DNA of 64,000 bases, from contig JAIBBM010000001.1 of assembly GCA_019694685.1 (NCBI GenBank), positions 1 to 64,000 on the forward strand, given 5' to 3'. The DNA comes from Leptospirales bacterium. Lineage in GTDB: Bacteria; Spirochaetota; Leptospiria; Leptospirales; Leptonemataceae. Each line of letters starts with the position of its first letter. Within the stretch, counting starts at the first letter, position 1. The notes under the pieces were generated by a model. The model was not told the origin of the DNA, ran no database searches, and worked only from the letters and a program-made list of their open reading frames with translations. Below, in pieces: positions 25,048 to 34,003 of this stretch. Position numbers and translations under genes: made by a program.

Positions 25048-26478
25048 ATGAATCGTGCAAAATTAACAAAGATCATCGCAACTCTTGGACCGGCTTCCTC
25101 TTCCGAAGATGCCATTCGCTCTCTCATCCGCGCGGGTGCGGATTGCTTTCGGCTTAATTTTTCTCACGCGGATGGCCCTGCCATGCAACCGCTCATTGAT
25201 CGCGTGCGAGCGGTCTCTCAGTCAGAAGGTGTGCCCATTGCAATTCTGGCGGATATTCAAGGTCCAAAGCTGCGCATTGGAAAGCTCGCAGACGAAGGAG
25301 TCCTCCTTGTAGAAGGAAAAACATTCACCATTACAACGCGCGAAATCACAGGCACAGATCAAATCGTTCATAGCCCCTATGAATTCCTTACCAGAGACGT
25401 GAAGCCCGGTTCGAGATTGCTCCTCGCAGACGGGACCATTGAACTACTTGTGGAAAACGTAACATCCACAGATGTAAACGCGCGCATTGTTCGCGGAGGC
25501 CAGCTCTTCTCAAACAAAGGCTTAAACCTGCCTGGAACTCACCTCAGTGTGGAAACTCTTACGGAAAAAGATAGAAAGGATCTAGCCTACATTGCTGCCA
25601 CGGACATTGATGTGGTGGCCATTTCCTTCGTGCGAAGAGCAGAAGACATTCACAAAGCGCGGGAATGTCTGGGATCAAGCAGAATTCCCATCATGGCAAA
25701 ACTGGAACGCCCGGAAGCACTTCAAAATATTGAAGACATCCTTCGCGCGGCAGATGGCATCATGATTGCCAGGGGAGATCTGGGAGTGGAGGTTGAATTC
25801 GAAAGAGTGCCCTTCATTCAAAAAGAAATTCTTCATCGCGCAGCTCAGCGCGGCAAGTGGGCCATTGTAGCTACAGAAATGCTGCGATCCATGGTTCGTG
25901 CAAATCGTCCATCGCGCGCAGAAGTAACGGACGTCGCCAACGCGGTGTTAGACGGAACAGATGCTGTCATGCTGTCTGAGGAAACGGCTGTGGGTCAACA
26001 CCCATCTCTTGTAGTAGAAGCAATGCTTCGAATTACAAAGGAAGCGGGAGAACACCAGAACATAGAAAAACCAAGCTTTGAAGCGGACATGGTTTCCTTT
26101 TCTGCGGGAGCCGCCGGAGCAGCTGTCAGTGCGGCGGAAAGGTTGCGAGCGCGAGCGATCATAGTACTTGCGGGTTCAAATTTAACGGCCCTTCTGCTTT
26201 CCAAATGGAGATCTAAAATCCCAATTCTTGCGCTGGCATCCGGGCTTCCCACTCTGCGAAGGCTGAATGTACTGCGAGGTGTAACGCCTGTTTCCATTCG
26301 AGACAATTCTGAAATGGATGAGCAAATTGCGGAAGCGGATCGCTATCTAGTCGAGCACGGCTTTGCTACACCTGGAGAAACAGTAGTCGTTGTGGCTGCA
26401 CTGCCGCTGGGCGAAGGGAAGGAAACAAACTCCATTCGATTTCATCGCGTGCGAGCCACTCCGTCTCCCTGGCAATAG
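25048..26478 (+). CDS. pyk: Pyruvate kinase
   Basis: 476 residues, full-length pyruvate kinase converting phosphoenolpyruvate and ADP to pyruvate and ATP. Motifs in order: KIIATLGPASS, RLNFSHAD (substrate Arg), ILADIQGPKLRIG, the catalytic Lys in IMAKLERPEALQNI, IMIARGDLGVE and ATEMLRSM, with a C-terminal domain ending in AALPLGEGKETNSIRFHRV. A ribosome binding site (aaggagt) lies unusually far, about 18 bases, from ATG 25048. Its stop at 26478 is four bases from the stop of the convergent aldo/keto reductase gene. Confidence 0.95.
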   Translation: MNRAKLTKIIATLGPASSSEDAIRSLIRAGADCFRLNFSHADGPAMQPLIDRVRAVSQSEGVPIAILADIQGPKLRIGKLADEGVLLVEGKTFTITTREITGTDQIVHSPYEFLTRDVKPGSRLLLADGTIELLVENVTSTDVNARIVRGGQLFSNKGLNLPGTHLSVETLTEKDRKDLAYIAATDIDVVAISFVRRAEDIHKARECLGSSRIPIMAKLERPEALQNIEDILRAADGIMIARGDLGVEVEFERVPFIQKEILHRAAQRGKWAIVATEMLRSMVRANRPSRAEVTDVANAVLDGTDAVMLSEETAVGQHPSLVVEAMLRITKEAGEHQNIEKPSFEADMVSFSAGAAGAAVSAAERLRARAIIVLAGSNLTALLLSKWRSKIPILALASGLPTLRRLNVLRGVTPVSIRDNSEMDEQIAEADRYLVEHGFATPGETVVVVAALPLGEGKETNSIRFHRVRATPSPWQ

Positions 26479-26481
26479 ACA

Positions 26482-27297
26482 TCAACCTCGAGCGGCCATC
26501 GCAATCGATTCTCTTTCGCGCTCATCCGGCAAACGACCGGTGCCCGCACGCAAGATTTCGCGCATGTGTACCGGGTTGGATGTGGCAGGAATGACGCACG
26601 TTACTTCTGGTCTGGCCAGAATGAATTTCAATAGAAGCTCAGCCCAGGAAAAACATCCAAGCTCAGCTGCCACTGTTGGCAGAGCTTTCGCGCGCAATCG
26701 TCTGAGCAAGGCACCTTCTTCGAACGGACGATTCACGATCACGGCTACGCCGCGATCCGCTGCCTCTGCCAGGATTCCATCTTCCGCTGTGCGTGTGAAC
26801 GCAGAATAAGGTAGCTGAACAAAATCAACAGCCCGATCCCTGATGGCGAGTGTAAGCTCTCCGAAAGAAGACGGAGCGTAGTGCGTGACTCCAATGTATC
26901 GAATTCTGCCCTGCTCTTTCATCATGCGAAGAGTATGTAAATGAATGCGCCAGTCCACCAGGTTGTGAATCTGCATCAAATCCACCTTGCGCGTTTGCAA
27001 TTTGCGAAACGATTCCTCCATTTGTGCAAATCCTTGTTTTTCTCCGCGTGTCCATACCTTGGTCGCAACAAAGAAATCTTTGCGACGCGTGGCAATGAGA
27101 GAGCCCACCGTTTCTTCTGACTTTCCATACATGGGAGATGAATCGATCAGCTTCCCGCCCCCTTCATAAAAAGTTGCGAGCACTTTTGAGAGTTCCTCGG
27201 AAGGCTCTTTGTCAAAACTCTGCCAGGTGCCCAGACCAATGACTGGAAGCAATTCTCCGCCTCGCGGAATCCTTCTCTTCAAGAGATGAATCGACAT
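26482..27297 (-). CDS. Aldo/keto reductase
   Basis: 271 residues, TIM-barrel aldo/keto reductase. The catalytic tetrad is visible: Asp in KLIDSSPMYG, the Tyr in the same segment, Lys in FVATKVW, and His in LMQIHNLVDW. NADPH-dependent carbonyl reduction is expected; the substrate is not predictable. No signal peptide. It faces pyk tail to tail and gdh head to head; the latter start (27376) is 78 bases away, so this stretch holds the divergent promoters. Confidence 0.88.
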   Translation of the reverse strand: MSIHLLKRRIPRGGELLPVIGLGTWQSFDKEPSEELSKVLATFYEGGGKLIDSSPMYGKSEETVGSLIATRRKDFFVATKVWTRGEKQGFAQMEESFRKLQTRKVDLMQIHNLVDWRIHLHTLRMMKEQGRIRYIGVTHYAPSSFGELTLAIRDRAVDFVQLPYSAFTRTAEDGILAEAADRGVAVIVNRPFEEGALLRRLRAKALPTVAAELGCFSWAELLLKFILARPEVTCVIPATSNPVHMREILRAGTGRLPDERERESIAMAARG

Positions 27298-27375
27298 GGC
27301 GCATTTGTGCGAACGCTTGCGCTACAGACGAGAAAAAAATTGTGATTCAACAAGGCGAAGATAAACCGGGCAGAT

Positions 27376-28629
27376 ATGGCCGAATCCGCAGACGAACTGA
27401 ACCCGTATTTGATTGCATGCAAACAGATATCCAGAGCCGCCGAAATTCTAAAACTTCCCAGGAGCGTCACTGAATTCATATTGCGACCTCGTAGAGTGTT
27501 GATCATGAATTTTCCAGTGCGCATGGACGACGGAAGCGTCCGCGTCTTTGAAGGTTTTCGCGCGCAACACACGGATGCACTTGGGCCCGCGAAAGGAGGA
27601 ATTCGATTTCATCCAAACGTCACGCTCGATGAAGTCAAAGCTCTGTCCATGTGGATGACATTCAAATGCGGCGTGGTAGATCTTCCATTTGGTGGCGGTA
27701 AAGGCGGAGTCGTATGCGATCCTCGCTCACTTTCGCACGGGGAGCTGGAGAGACTGAGTCGTGCGTATGCGGAAGCTGCGTCTGTGATACTTGGACCGGA
27801 AATAGACATCCCGGCACCTGACGTTTACACCACCCCTGAAATCATGGGCTGGATGATGGACACGCTCAGCAGATTGCGCGGATACAACGTGCCCTCTGCC
27901 ATCACTGGAAAACCAATCGTTCTAGGAGGTTCAAAAGGGCGCGATCGTGCTACCGCACAGGGATGTCTCTACATTGTGCGAGAATACCTGCGCGACCGGA
28001 AGATCGAACCTGCGAACGCACGAATTGTGATCCAGGGATTTGGCAATGCCGGAAGAACGGCAGCCACCCTTCTAAGCGAACTGGAGTGTAAAATCGTAGC
28101 CATCTCTGACTCCAAAACTGGTCTACAGGATCCGACGGGACTCAACATTCAAAAAGCTTGCGAAGCGAAAGACGCCGGAGGATTGCACCTGTACGGTTCA
28201 GGGTTCATGATCGACAGTAAACTCGCGTTGCAATGTGAAGGTGATGTTCTCATACCAGCCGCTCTCGAAAATTCCATCACATCCGAAAACGCGCATCACA
28301 TTCAATGCAAGGCCGTAATAGAAGCGGCTAACGGTCCAACCACCCCCGAGGCAGATAAAATTCTCTCTTCGCGCGGCGTTCAGGTGATTCCTGATATACT
28401 GGCGAACGCAGGAGGAGTCACCGTTTCGTATTTCGAATGGGTTCAGAACGTGACTCATTCCGCATGGGAAGAGACTGAAGTCGCGTCCAGACTGGAAAAA
28501 AGGATGATCGATGCATACCACGCGGTACAGAAGTCAGCGAGAGCTCACGGGGCGGATCTTCGCACGGCCGCCTACTTGATTTCCGTAGAAAGATTGCGCG
28601 ATGCGATTGTGGCAAGAGGTTGGGCCTGA
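27376..28629 (+). CDS. gdhA: Glutamate dehydrogenase
   Basis: 417 residues, short (NAD-type or dual) Glu/Leu/Phe/Val dehydrogenase. N-terminal substrate domain contains QHTDALGPAKGGIRFHP and KCGVVDLPFGGGKGG, where the Lys residues bind glutamate, and PAPDVYTTPEIMGWMMD. The Rossmann motif is VIQGFGNAGRTAA near residue 215. It reversibly deaminates glutamate to 2-oxoglutarate and ammonia. Length and sequence fit the class of about 420 residues rather than the 450-residue E. coli enzyme. Start ATG 27376; the ribosome binding site is poor (ccgggcag). Confidence 0.9.
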   Translation: MAESADELNPYLIACKQISRAAEILKLPRSVTEFILRPRRVLIMNFPVRMDDGSVRVFEGFRAQHTDALGPAKGGIRFHPNVTLDEVKALSMWMTFKCGVVDLPFGGGKGGVVCDPRSLSHGELERLSRAYAEAASVILGPEIDIPAPDVYTTPEIMGWMMDTLSRLRGYNVPSAITGKPIVLGGSKGRDRATAQGCLYIVREYLRDRKIEPANARIVIQGFGNAGRTAATLLSELECKIVAISDSKTGLQDPTGLNIQKACEAKDAGGLHLYGSGFMIDSKLALQCEGDVLIPAALENSITSENAHHIQCKAVIEAANGPTTPEADKILSSRGVQVIPDILANAGGVTVSYFEWVQNVTHSAWEETEVASRLEKRMIDAYHAVQKSARAHGADLRTAAYLISVERLRDAIVARGWA

Positions 28630-28686
28630 GATTCTGTCGCAATATCGCCTAACGGCGGCGCGAAACCATGGCTTCAGGTACAACGA

Positions 28687-28742
28687 GTGCGCGAACGGCG
28701 TGCGAAGGATGTGCGACACGGGTGCGACACATGTGCGAAAAC
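28687..28742 (+). repeat. Tandem GTGCGA repeats before the chemoreceptor gene
   Basis: Five copies of GTGCG/GTGCGA begin at 28687, 28700, 28711, 28722 and 28733: the last four are exactly 11 bases apart and the first is 13 away. The two middle copies share GTGCGACAC. The array lies between gdhA and the chemoreceptor gene, ending 35 bases before its likely start. The helical spacing suggests a protein-binding array rather than coding repeats; no function is known. Confidence 0.5.
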
Positions 28743-28777
28743 GATTGCCACTTTCGCATGCATGAGAGTCATTGGCC

Positions 28778-30493
28778 ATGCTTATTTCGCGGCTGAGCAT
28801 CCGTGCTCGAATCTGGATGCTGGCACTTGGCTTCTTTGCGACCTTCTTGTTCGCAGGCGTTTTCGTAGCCGTAAGCGAGATGGCCCTGTCCTCGCGCGTG
28901 AATGATGCTGTAGCGCGCATGGAACTGGTGAGACAAAGCCAGGTCCATTTCAAACTCCAAGTTCAGGAATGGAAAAACATACTCATCCGCGGATCGGATC
29001 CGGAAGCATACAAGAAGCATCTGATCGCATTTCGCACCGAATCCACTGCGTTCCAGGCCCTTCTTCAAAAACTAATAGAGAGCGAAACGAATTCGGACAC
29101 GAAATCAAAAGCAATCGAGATACAGAAAAGGCATTCCGACTTGCTCAAGCAATACGAAGTGACACTGGAGGAACTTTCCGCTGGTAGTCCAGATTTTACG
29201 CGCGCCGCGGATCGTCGTGTGAAAGGAATGGATAGACCAACGGATCAACAACTCAGCGCACTTGTAGAACTCATTTCTAATCAGTCAAAAGGAAACCAGG
29301 AGAGGGATCTAAGACTGTTCTGGATTTCTCTGGGCAGTGCAGGCCTCATCGTAACCGTGCTGACGTTTCTTTTTTCCTGGATGGCGGTGCGCAGCGTTTC
29401 AAACACTCTTGGTGCGGTCACCGGAACTCTTCAACAGATTTCGGAAGGAAAACTCAATCTAGAAATAGATGACTCTAGCTCAGATGAACGCGGCACAATT
29501 CTCTCTGCGGTAAAAAGAAGTTCGCGAAAGATTGCAGCCATGCTTCTAAGTGTGCGCGATCAAGTTCACCAGACCAGAGGGGCAGCTTTCGAAATCTCGG
29601 GTACTGCTAAGAAATTGATGAAGGCTTCGCAAAATCTGGCGGCGAGTTCGGAAGAATCAGCGGCGGCGGTAGAAGAACTATCTGCGATCTCAGATCATGT
29701 TTCCGATTCCATGACTGTCGTGGCCCAGAACTCAAAAGAGGTCGATCATTCCATTCATCAGCTGGCGACTGAATCGGAAGAAATGAGGATGTCCATGCAA
29801 ACGCTTGGCGCACGAAACCTGGAATCGTCCAATCGCGCGCGCTCTGGCTTACAACAAATTCAGATTGTGTCTGAATCCATGGAACAAGTGAAAGATGGCA
29901 GTCAGAAAATCGGTGCGATCATGTCTCTCATGCATGAATTGTCAGACCGCATCAACCTGCTCGCACTCAATGCATCCATTGAAGCTGCGAGAGCAGGTGA
30001 AGCTGGTCGAGGATTCGCCGTAGTTGCAGAAGAAGTTTCGCGCATGGCAGATCGAACCATGGCCAGAATCAAAGAAGTAGAAACAAACACCTCCTCCATT
30101 CAAAGTGCGATTCTGGAAAGCCACACTCAGGTGCTCGCAGCCGCAGATAGCTTTGGAGTGATGATGCGCGACTTGCTTCAGATGGGAGATTCTGTCAGCG
30201 GCTTTGCAACGCGAGTGGACGAACAAGTATCGAGGGTGAGCGCGATTGCAGCATCCATGCAACAACTCTCGAACGCAGCTTCCACCGTAGAAGGAGCGGC
30301 CAAAGAGAGTAAAAACGCGGCACGCGAACTTGCGGAATCGACTCGTACAAACGCGTCAGAAGCAGACAAGATCTTGCATGAATCAGAAGCGTTGCAGGAA
30401 GTTTCCGGAAACATGAGAACCAGAGCAGACCAGCTGGGACAGATCATGGACGAATTTTCACTCGATGAAAGCAATCAGGCAAGTAACCGCTGA
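28778..30493 (+). CDS. Methyl-accepting chemotaxis protein
   Basis: 571 residues. TM1 is near residues 13-35, then a periplasmic domain of about 150 residues (four-helix-bundle-like, MELVRQSQVHFKLQVQEW), TM2 near 185-208, a HAMP domain (ISEGKLNLEID) and a long cytoplasmic coiled coil with the signalling tip DRINLLALNASIEAARAGEAGRGF, which contacts CheA and CheW. The last segment lacks a CheR-docking pentapeptide. Start at ATG 28778 has no clear ribosome binding site; an in-frame TTG at 28772 would add two residues. Ligand cannot be assigned. Confidence 0.9.
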   Translation: MLISRLSIRARIWMLALGFFATFLFAGVFVAVSEMALSSRVNDAVARMELVRQSQVHFKLQVQEWKNILIRGSDPEAYKKHLIAFRTESTAFQALLQKLIESETNSDTKSKAIEIQKRHSDLLKQYEVTLEELSAGSPDFTRAADRRVKGMDRPTDQQLSALVELISNQSKGNQERDLRLFWISLGSAGLIVTVLTFLFSWMAVRSVSNTLGAVTGTLQQISEGKLNLEIDDSSSDERGTILSAVKRSSRKIAAMLLSVRDQVHQTRGAAFEISGTAKKLMKASQNLAASSEESAAAVEELSAISDHVSDSMTVVAQNSKEVDHSIHQLATESEEMRMSMQTLGARNLESSNRARSGLQQIQIVSESMEQVKDGSQKIGAIMSLMHELSDRINLLALNASIEAARAGEAGRGFAVVAEEVSRMADRTMARIKEVETNTSSIQSAILESHTQVLAAADSFGVMMRDLLQMGDSVSGFATRVDEQVSRVSAIAASMQQLSNAASTVEGAAKESKNAARELAESTRTNASEADKILHESEALQEVSGNMRTRADQLGQIMDEFSLDESNQASNR

Positions 30494-30558
30494 GGAGCGA
30501 TGGCCCGTTGCCCAAAAACCACGGTTGACGCCTGAACGCGGTCTCCGAGCCTCTGCCC

Positions 30559-31476
30559 ATGGATCTCAGCACAATCGCCTACCACAAGAGTGAATTCAAA
30601 AAGCTATCCGATTGCACCGTGAATGTGGCCACACATGCCCTGCAATACGGTACAGCCGTCTTTGGCGGAGTGCGCGGTTACTATTCCAAAGGAATGGACA
30701 ATCTGCTGATTTTCAGAATCGACAGACATTTCAAACGTCTGCACCAGAGCGCGAAAATGATGCGGATGACTCCACCTCTTTCAGAAAAGGAAATGGCCAA
30801 CATCCTCATCCAGGTAGCCAGATTCAACAATTACAGACAGAATGTGTATTTCCGCCCGTTTTTGTACAAGGCAGCCGAGCAGCTGTCCCCTCGGTTCCAC
30901 GACGTAAAAGATGAGTTTTCTCTATATTCCTTGAGGCTGGACGACTATCTTGAGACGAACAAAGGGCTGTCCGCATGCGTCTCAAGTTGGAGGCGCATTG
31001 ACGATAACATCATACCCACACGTGGCAAGGTTTCCGGCGGTTACGCAAACTCCGGCCTGGCCAAGTCGGAGGCCGTGGAAAATGGATACGACGAAGCAAT
31101 CTTCCTGGACTTACGCGGATTTGTCTGCGAAGGGTCCGCTGAAAACATATTCATGGTGCGCGATGGAGTACTCGTCACCCCGCCCGTTGCCGCCTCCGTC
31201 CTTGAAGGTGTCACACGCCGCAGCGTGCTGGAACTTGCGAAATCAGAAGGCATCCCGGTGGAAGAACGAGACATTGCTCGCGCAGAGCTTTATGTCGCAG
31301 ATGAAGTCTTCTTCACGGGTACCGGCGCGCAAATCGCCTGGGTATCCTCCATTGATCACAGAGTCATTGGCACGGAAGTCGGACCTGTTACCAATAAACT
31401 TCGCAGCAGATTCCTCAAGTGTGTTCTCGGAGAGGACAGTGAATTCAAACAATGGGTCACTCCAGTCTACGAATAA
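30559..31476 (+). CDS. ilvE: Branched-chain amino acid aminotransferase
   Basis: 305 residues, PLP fold type IV. The PLP Lys is in TRGKVSGGYANSGLAKSEA near residue 155, and the phosphate-binding loop reads EGSAENIFMVRDGVLVTPP. N-terminal THALQYGTAVFGGVRGYY is family-typical. It transaminates leucine, isoleucine and valine with 2-oxoglutarate. It could also act on D-amino acids or 4-amino-4-deoxychorismate, but the sequence is closest to IlvE. Start ATG 30559 is preceded by a GC-rich region without a clear ribosome binding site. The protease gene begins 13 bases after the stop. Confidence 0.9.
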   Translation: MDLSTIAYHKSEFKKLSDCTVNVATHALQYGTAVFGGVRGYYSKGMDNLLIFRIDRHFKRLHQSAKMMRMTPPLSEKEMANILIQVARFNNYRQNVYFRPFLYKAAEQLSPRFHDVKDEFSLYSLRLDDYLETNKGLSACVSSWRRIDDNIIPTRGKVSGGYANSGLAKSEAVENGYDEAIFLDLRGFVCEGSAENIFMVRDGVLVTPPVAASVLEGVTRRSVLELAKSEGIPVEERDIARAELYVADEVFFTGTGAQIAWVSSIDHRVIGTEVGPVTNKLRSRFLKCVLGEDSEFKQWVTPVYE

Positions 31477-31489
31477 CAGCACAAAGGTG

Positions 31490-34003
31490 ATGACCGGCTT
31501 TCGCAAGGCTGCTCCGGGAGCAGTCTTCACGATCGCCGTACTTTCTTTTTCAACGTTAGGCGCTCAGGAATCATTCAACCCTGCCAGCGTCATGCCTGCA
31601 GAATGCAGAAACGGTTCATATCATTGCGGTTTCCTCCCTCCAAATCCGGATGAATACAGAAGTCTACCCATGGTGGACAGTGCTTTCTACAAAGAGAGAG
31701 GTCTTCCTTCTTCCGTGGATATGTCGGCAGATATGCCACCTGTAGGATTCCAGGGTGATCAGGGTAGCTGCCTTGGATGGTCTCTGGCGTACGCGATTCG
31801 ATCTTATCAGGAAAAGAAAGCATTCGGTTGGAGCTATGATTCTCCCATTTACGGAGGCCAGGGAACACGCGTCATGTCCCCGTCTTTCATTTACAATCAA
31901 ATCAACGGCGGGAGAGACCAGGGTTCTGATCCAATCGCGGCGCTTCGCCTTCTCGTAACGCGAGGAGTGTCCACCTGGAAGAGAATGCCGTACAGTCTGG
32001 GCGACTATCGTTCGCAACCGGGGCCCGAAGCTCTCGCGGAGGCAATGCAATTCAGGTCACGCGGTTTTCGCGCGATCGATTCAGCGGCTGTAGATTCGAT
32101 TCGCACAGAATTATCAAAAGGTCGCCCTGTGATGCTTGGAATTCTGGCATATGAGAATTTTTATAAATTAGATAAATCAAATCCTGTATACGATGACTTC
32201 CGAGGAAAGTTCTTCGGAGGCCATGCGGTGACCATCGTAGGATACGATGATAGCAAAGACACACCTGGCGGGCGGGGTGCTTTCAAAGTAATGAACTCAT
32301 GGGGTAGAGCGTGGGGAGAAAACGGATTCGCTTACATAAGCTACAGAGTGTTTCCTAAAATTGTCACTGCAGGATTCGTAATTGAACAAAGAGACAAGGC
32401 TAGCGCCAGTCCGCCTTCTCTCGAACATCTCCTTCTTGCTCCGCGCGAAGTGGCCGCAACGCGAGGGGTCTTCGAAGATAAAGTGGAACTCACCTGGACG
32501 AGTGCGGATGGCGCAGTCGCCTATGAAATACAACGATCTTCTATGCGATTTGAGAGAATCGGGTTTTCTGTGGCACCTCGTTTCACGGACAACAACGTAG
32601 AAAAAGGTATTCCTTACAAATATAGGATCATTGCCATCTATCGCACAGGCAGATCCGATCCTGAACTGAGTCCAACTGCAGAAGGCTTCGCGCGCAACCC
32701 TGGCATCTTCGAACGTTATGTTCTTCCACCCGTCCTCGATATTGTGGCGAACTCCCTGGGCACTGCCTTTCGGTCTTTGGTGACTCCGGATGCACTCCCA
32801 TCCCAAATGACGCAGACACCTGCGGCTGCATCTACCAATGGCATCACTCTCTCCTGGAATCAGACTTCCGGCGCAGAGTGGTACGACATTGCGCGCTATG
32901 AGCCAGCACTCAAATCGTTTCAACTCCTGGCAGTTTCGCGCGAAACTACGTTTCGTGATCCAGCTGGACGAATGGACGCAGTATACTCTATTCGAGCCAG
33001 ATCTCGCCTGACATCCGGCGCCTGGAGCGCTCCGATCATGGCAGGAAACGGGGTAACCAGGCTCGATGCATCTCGCGGGTTGTACCGTGATCGCATAACG
33101 GTAAAATGGGATCCGGTCCCTGGGGCAAACGGCTACATCATTCACTTCTATGACGCTACGAAACAGAAATACACTGGCAGCACGAAGACAACATCGAATC
33201 AGTACACAGATGAATCCGAACGAGCGAAATCAGGTTCGTGGACTGGCTATACTGTTGCTGCCCTCTTCGAAGATCAGACTGGAAAATTTACGGGACCAGT
33301 GTTTGGAAAATCAAACCCGGCGCTCAATCGAATGATTCTTCCTCCACCGAGCGGCCTCGCGGTGGAAGTGACCAGGGACGGAGCACAAATCCAGTGGAAC
33401 CAGGTGGCCGGCGCAGAACGTTATTTTGTTTTCCGCAAGCGAGAGCGTGACTCTGATTTTGCAATGTACGCAGAAGTGCGAGCCAATCAATTCAGAGACA
33501 AGGAACTAAAGGCCGGAGAACTCTACTACTATACTGTCCGTGCCAGCAATGAGGAAGGCGAATCGCTCGATTCTCAGTCGCTCGCTGCCGCTTTGCCGGG
33601 CAATCTTCTGGCGCTCGTTCCGCAACAGCCAGCTCCTCCGAATGCGGGACAGAGAGCATCTCGAGTATCAGAAGATTCTGCAAGAACGGAAAGCTCAAAA
33701 ATCAGCCAGAACATAGGGGCCGGTGATCCGTTTGCGCGAAATTGGAAGGGATCTTACTGGGATGGAAAGGAACTCTCGCCTGTGTCTGTAAAAGTAAATA
33801 TGAAAGGTGAAATCGCAGAGGCCGTAGTTCAGTTTGCGGGAAGACCGGCACAAATCATTAAAGGAATTCATCCAGCGGGCGCGCAGATTTTCGAAATCCC
33901 GGGAATCAAAGCAACGCTCAGCAGAGATGCGCTCATGCTAAGATTTACTGATAACAACATTGCACCCTACCCGATCCAGGTGGCGATGGATCCATCTCCG
34001 TGA
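31490..34003 (+). CDS. Secreted papain-like cysteine protease with fibronectin type III repeats
   Basis: 837 residues. Signal peptide (AVFTIAVLSFSTLGAQES), then a C1A peptidase domain: nucleophile Cys94 in GDQGSCLGWSLA, His near 245 in FFGGHAVTIVGYDD, Asn near 269 in VMNSWGRAWGENGF, all in order. After residue 300 come about four fibronectin-III-like modules (repeats of VELTWTSADGAVAYEIQR, then YRDRITVKWDPVPGANGYI, and others), and a C-terminal domain with NWKGSYWDG. Such proteins are exported and may bind or process host or wall proteins. Start taken at ATG 31490; homology begins at the signal. The last four bases overlap the permease start (GTGA). Confidence 0.82.
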   Translation: MTGFRKAAPGAVFTIAVLSFSTLGAQESFNPASVMPAECRNGSYHCGFLPPNPDEYRSLPMVDSAFYKERGLPSSVDMSADMPPVGFQGDQGSCLGWSLAYAIRSYQEKKAFGWSYDSPIYGGQGTRVMSPSFIYNQINGGRDQGSDPIAALRLLVTRGVSTWKRMPYSLGDYRSQPGPEALAEAMQFRSRGFRAIDSAAVDSIRTELSKGRPVMLGILAYENFYKLDKSNPVYDDFRGKFFGGHAVTIVGYDDSKDTPGGRGAFKVMNSWGRAWGENGFAYISYRVFPKIVTAGFVIEQRDKASASPPSLEHLLLAPREVAATRGVFEDKVELTWTSADGAVAYEIQRSSMRFERIGFSVAPRFTDNNVEKGIPYKYRIIAIYRTGRSDPELSPTAEGFARNPGIFERYVLPPVLDIVANSLGTAFRSLVTPDALPSQMTQTPAAASTNGITLSWNQTSGAEWYDIARYEPALKSFQLLAVSRETTFRDPAGRMDAVYSIRARSRLTSGAWSAPIMAGNGVTRLDASRGLYRDRITVKWDPVPGANGYIIHFYDATKQKYTGSTKTTSNQYTDESERAKSGSWTGYTVAALFEDQTGKFTGPVFGKSNPALNRMILPPPSGLAVEVTRDGAQIQWNQVAGAERYFVFRKRERDSDFAMYAEVRANQFRDKELKAGELYYYTVRASNEEGESLDSQSLAAALPGNLLALVPQQPAPPNAGQRASRVSEDSARTESSKISQNIGAGDPFARNWKGSYWDGKELSPVSVKVNMKGEIAEAVVQFAGRPAQIIKGIHPAGAQIFEIPGIKATLSRDALMLRFTDNNIAPYPIQVAMDPSP

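Noticed and set aside
30950..31489. In-frame N-terminal extension of the cysteine protease across ilvE
   Set aside because: The signal peptide starts at 31490 and the upstream part lies in a different frame over the ilvE gene.
32297..33145. 282-residue minus-strand frame inside the protease gene
   Set aside because: Antisense to FN3 modules; Cys/Arg-rich composition typical of shadow frames.
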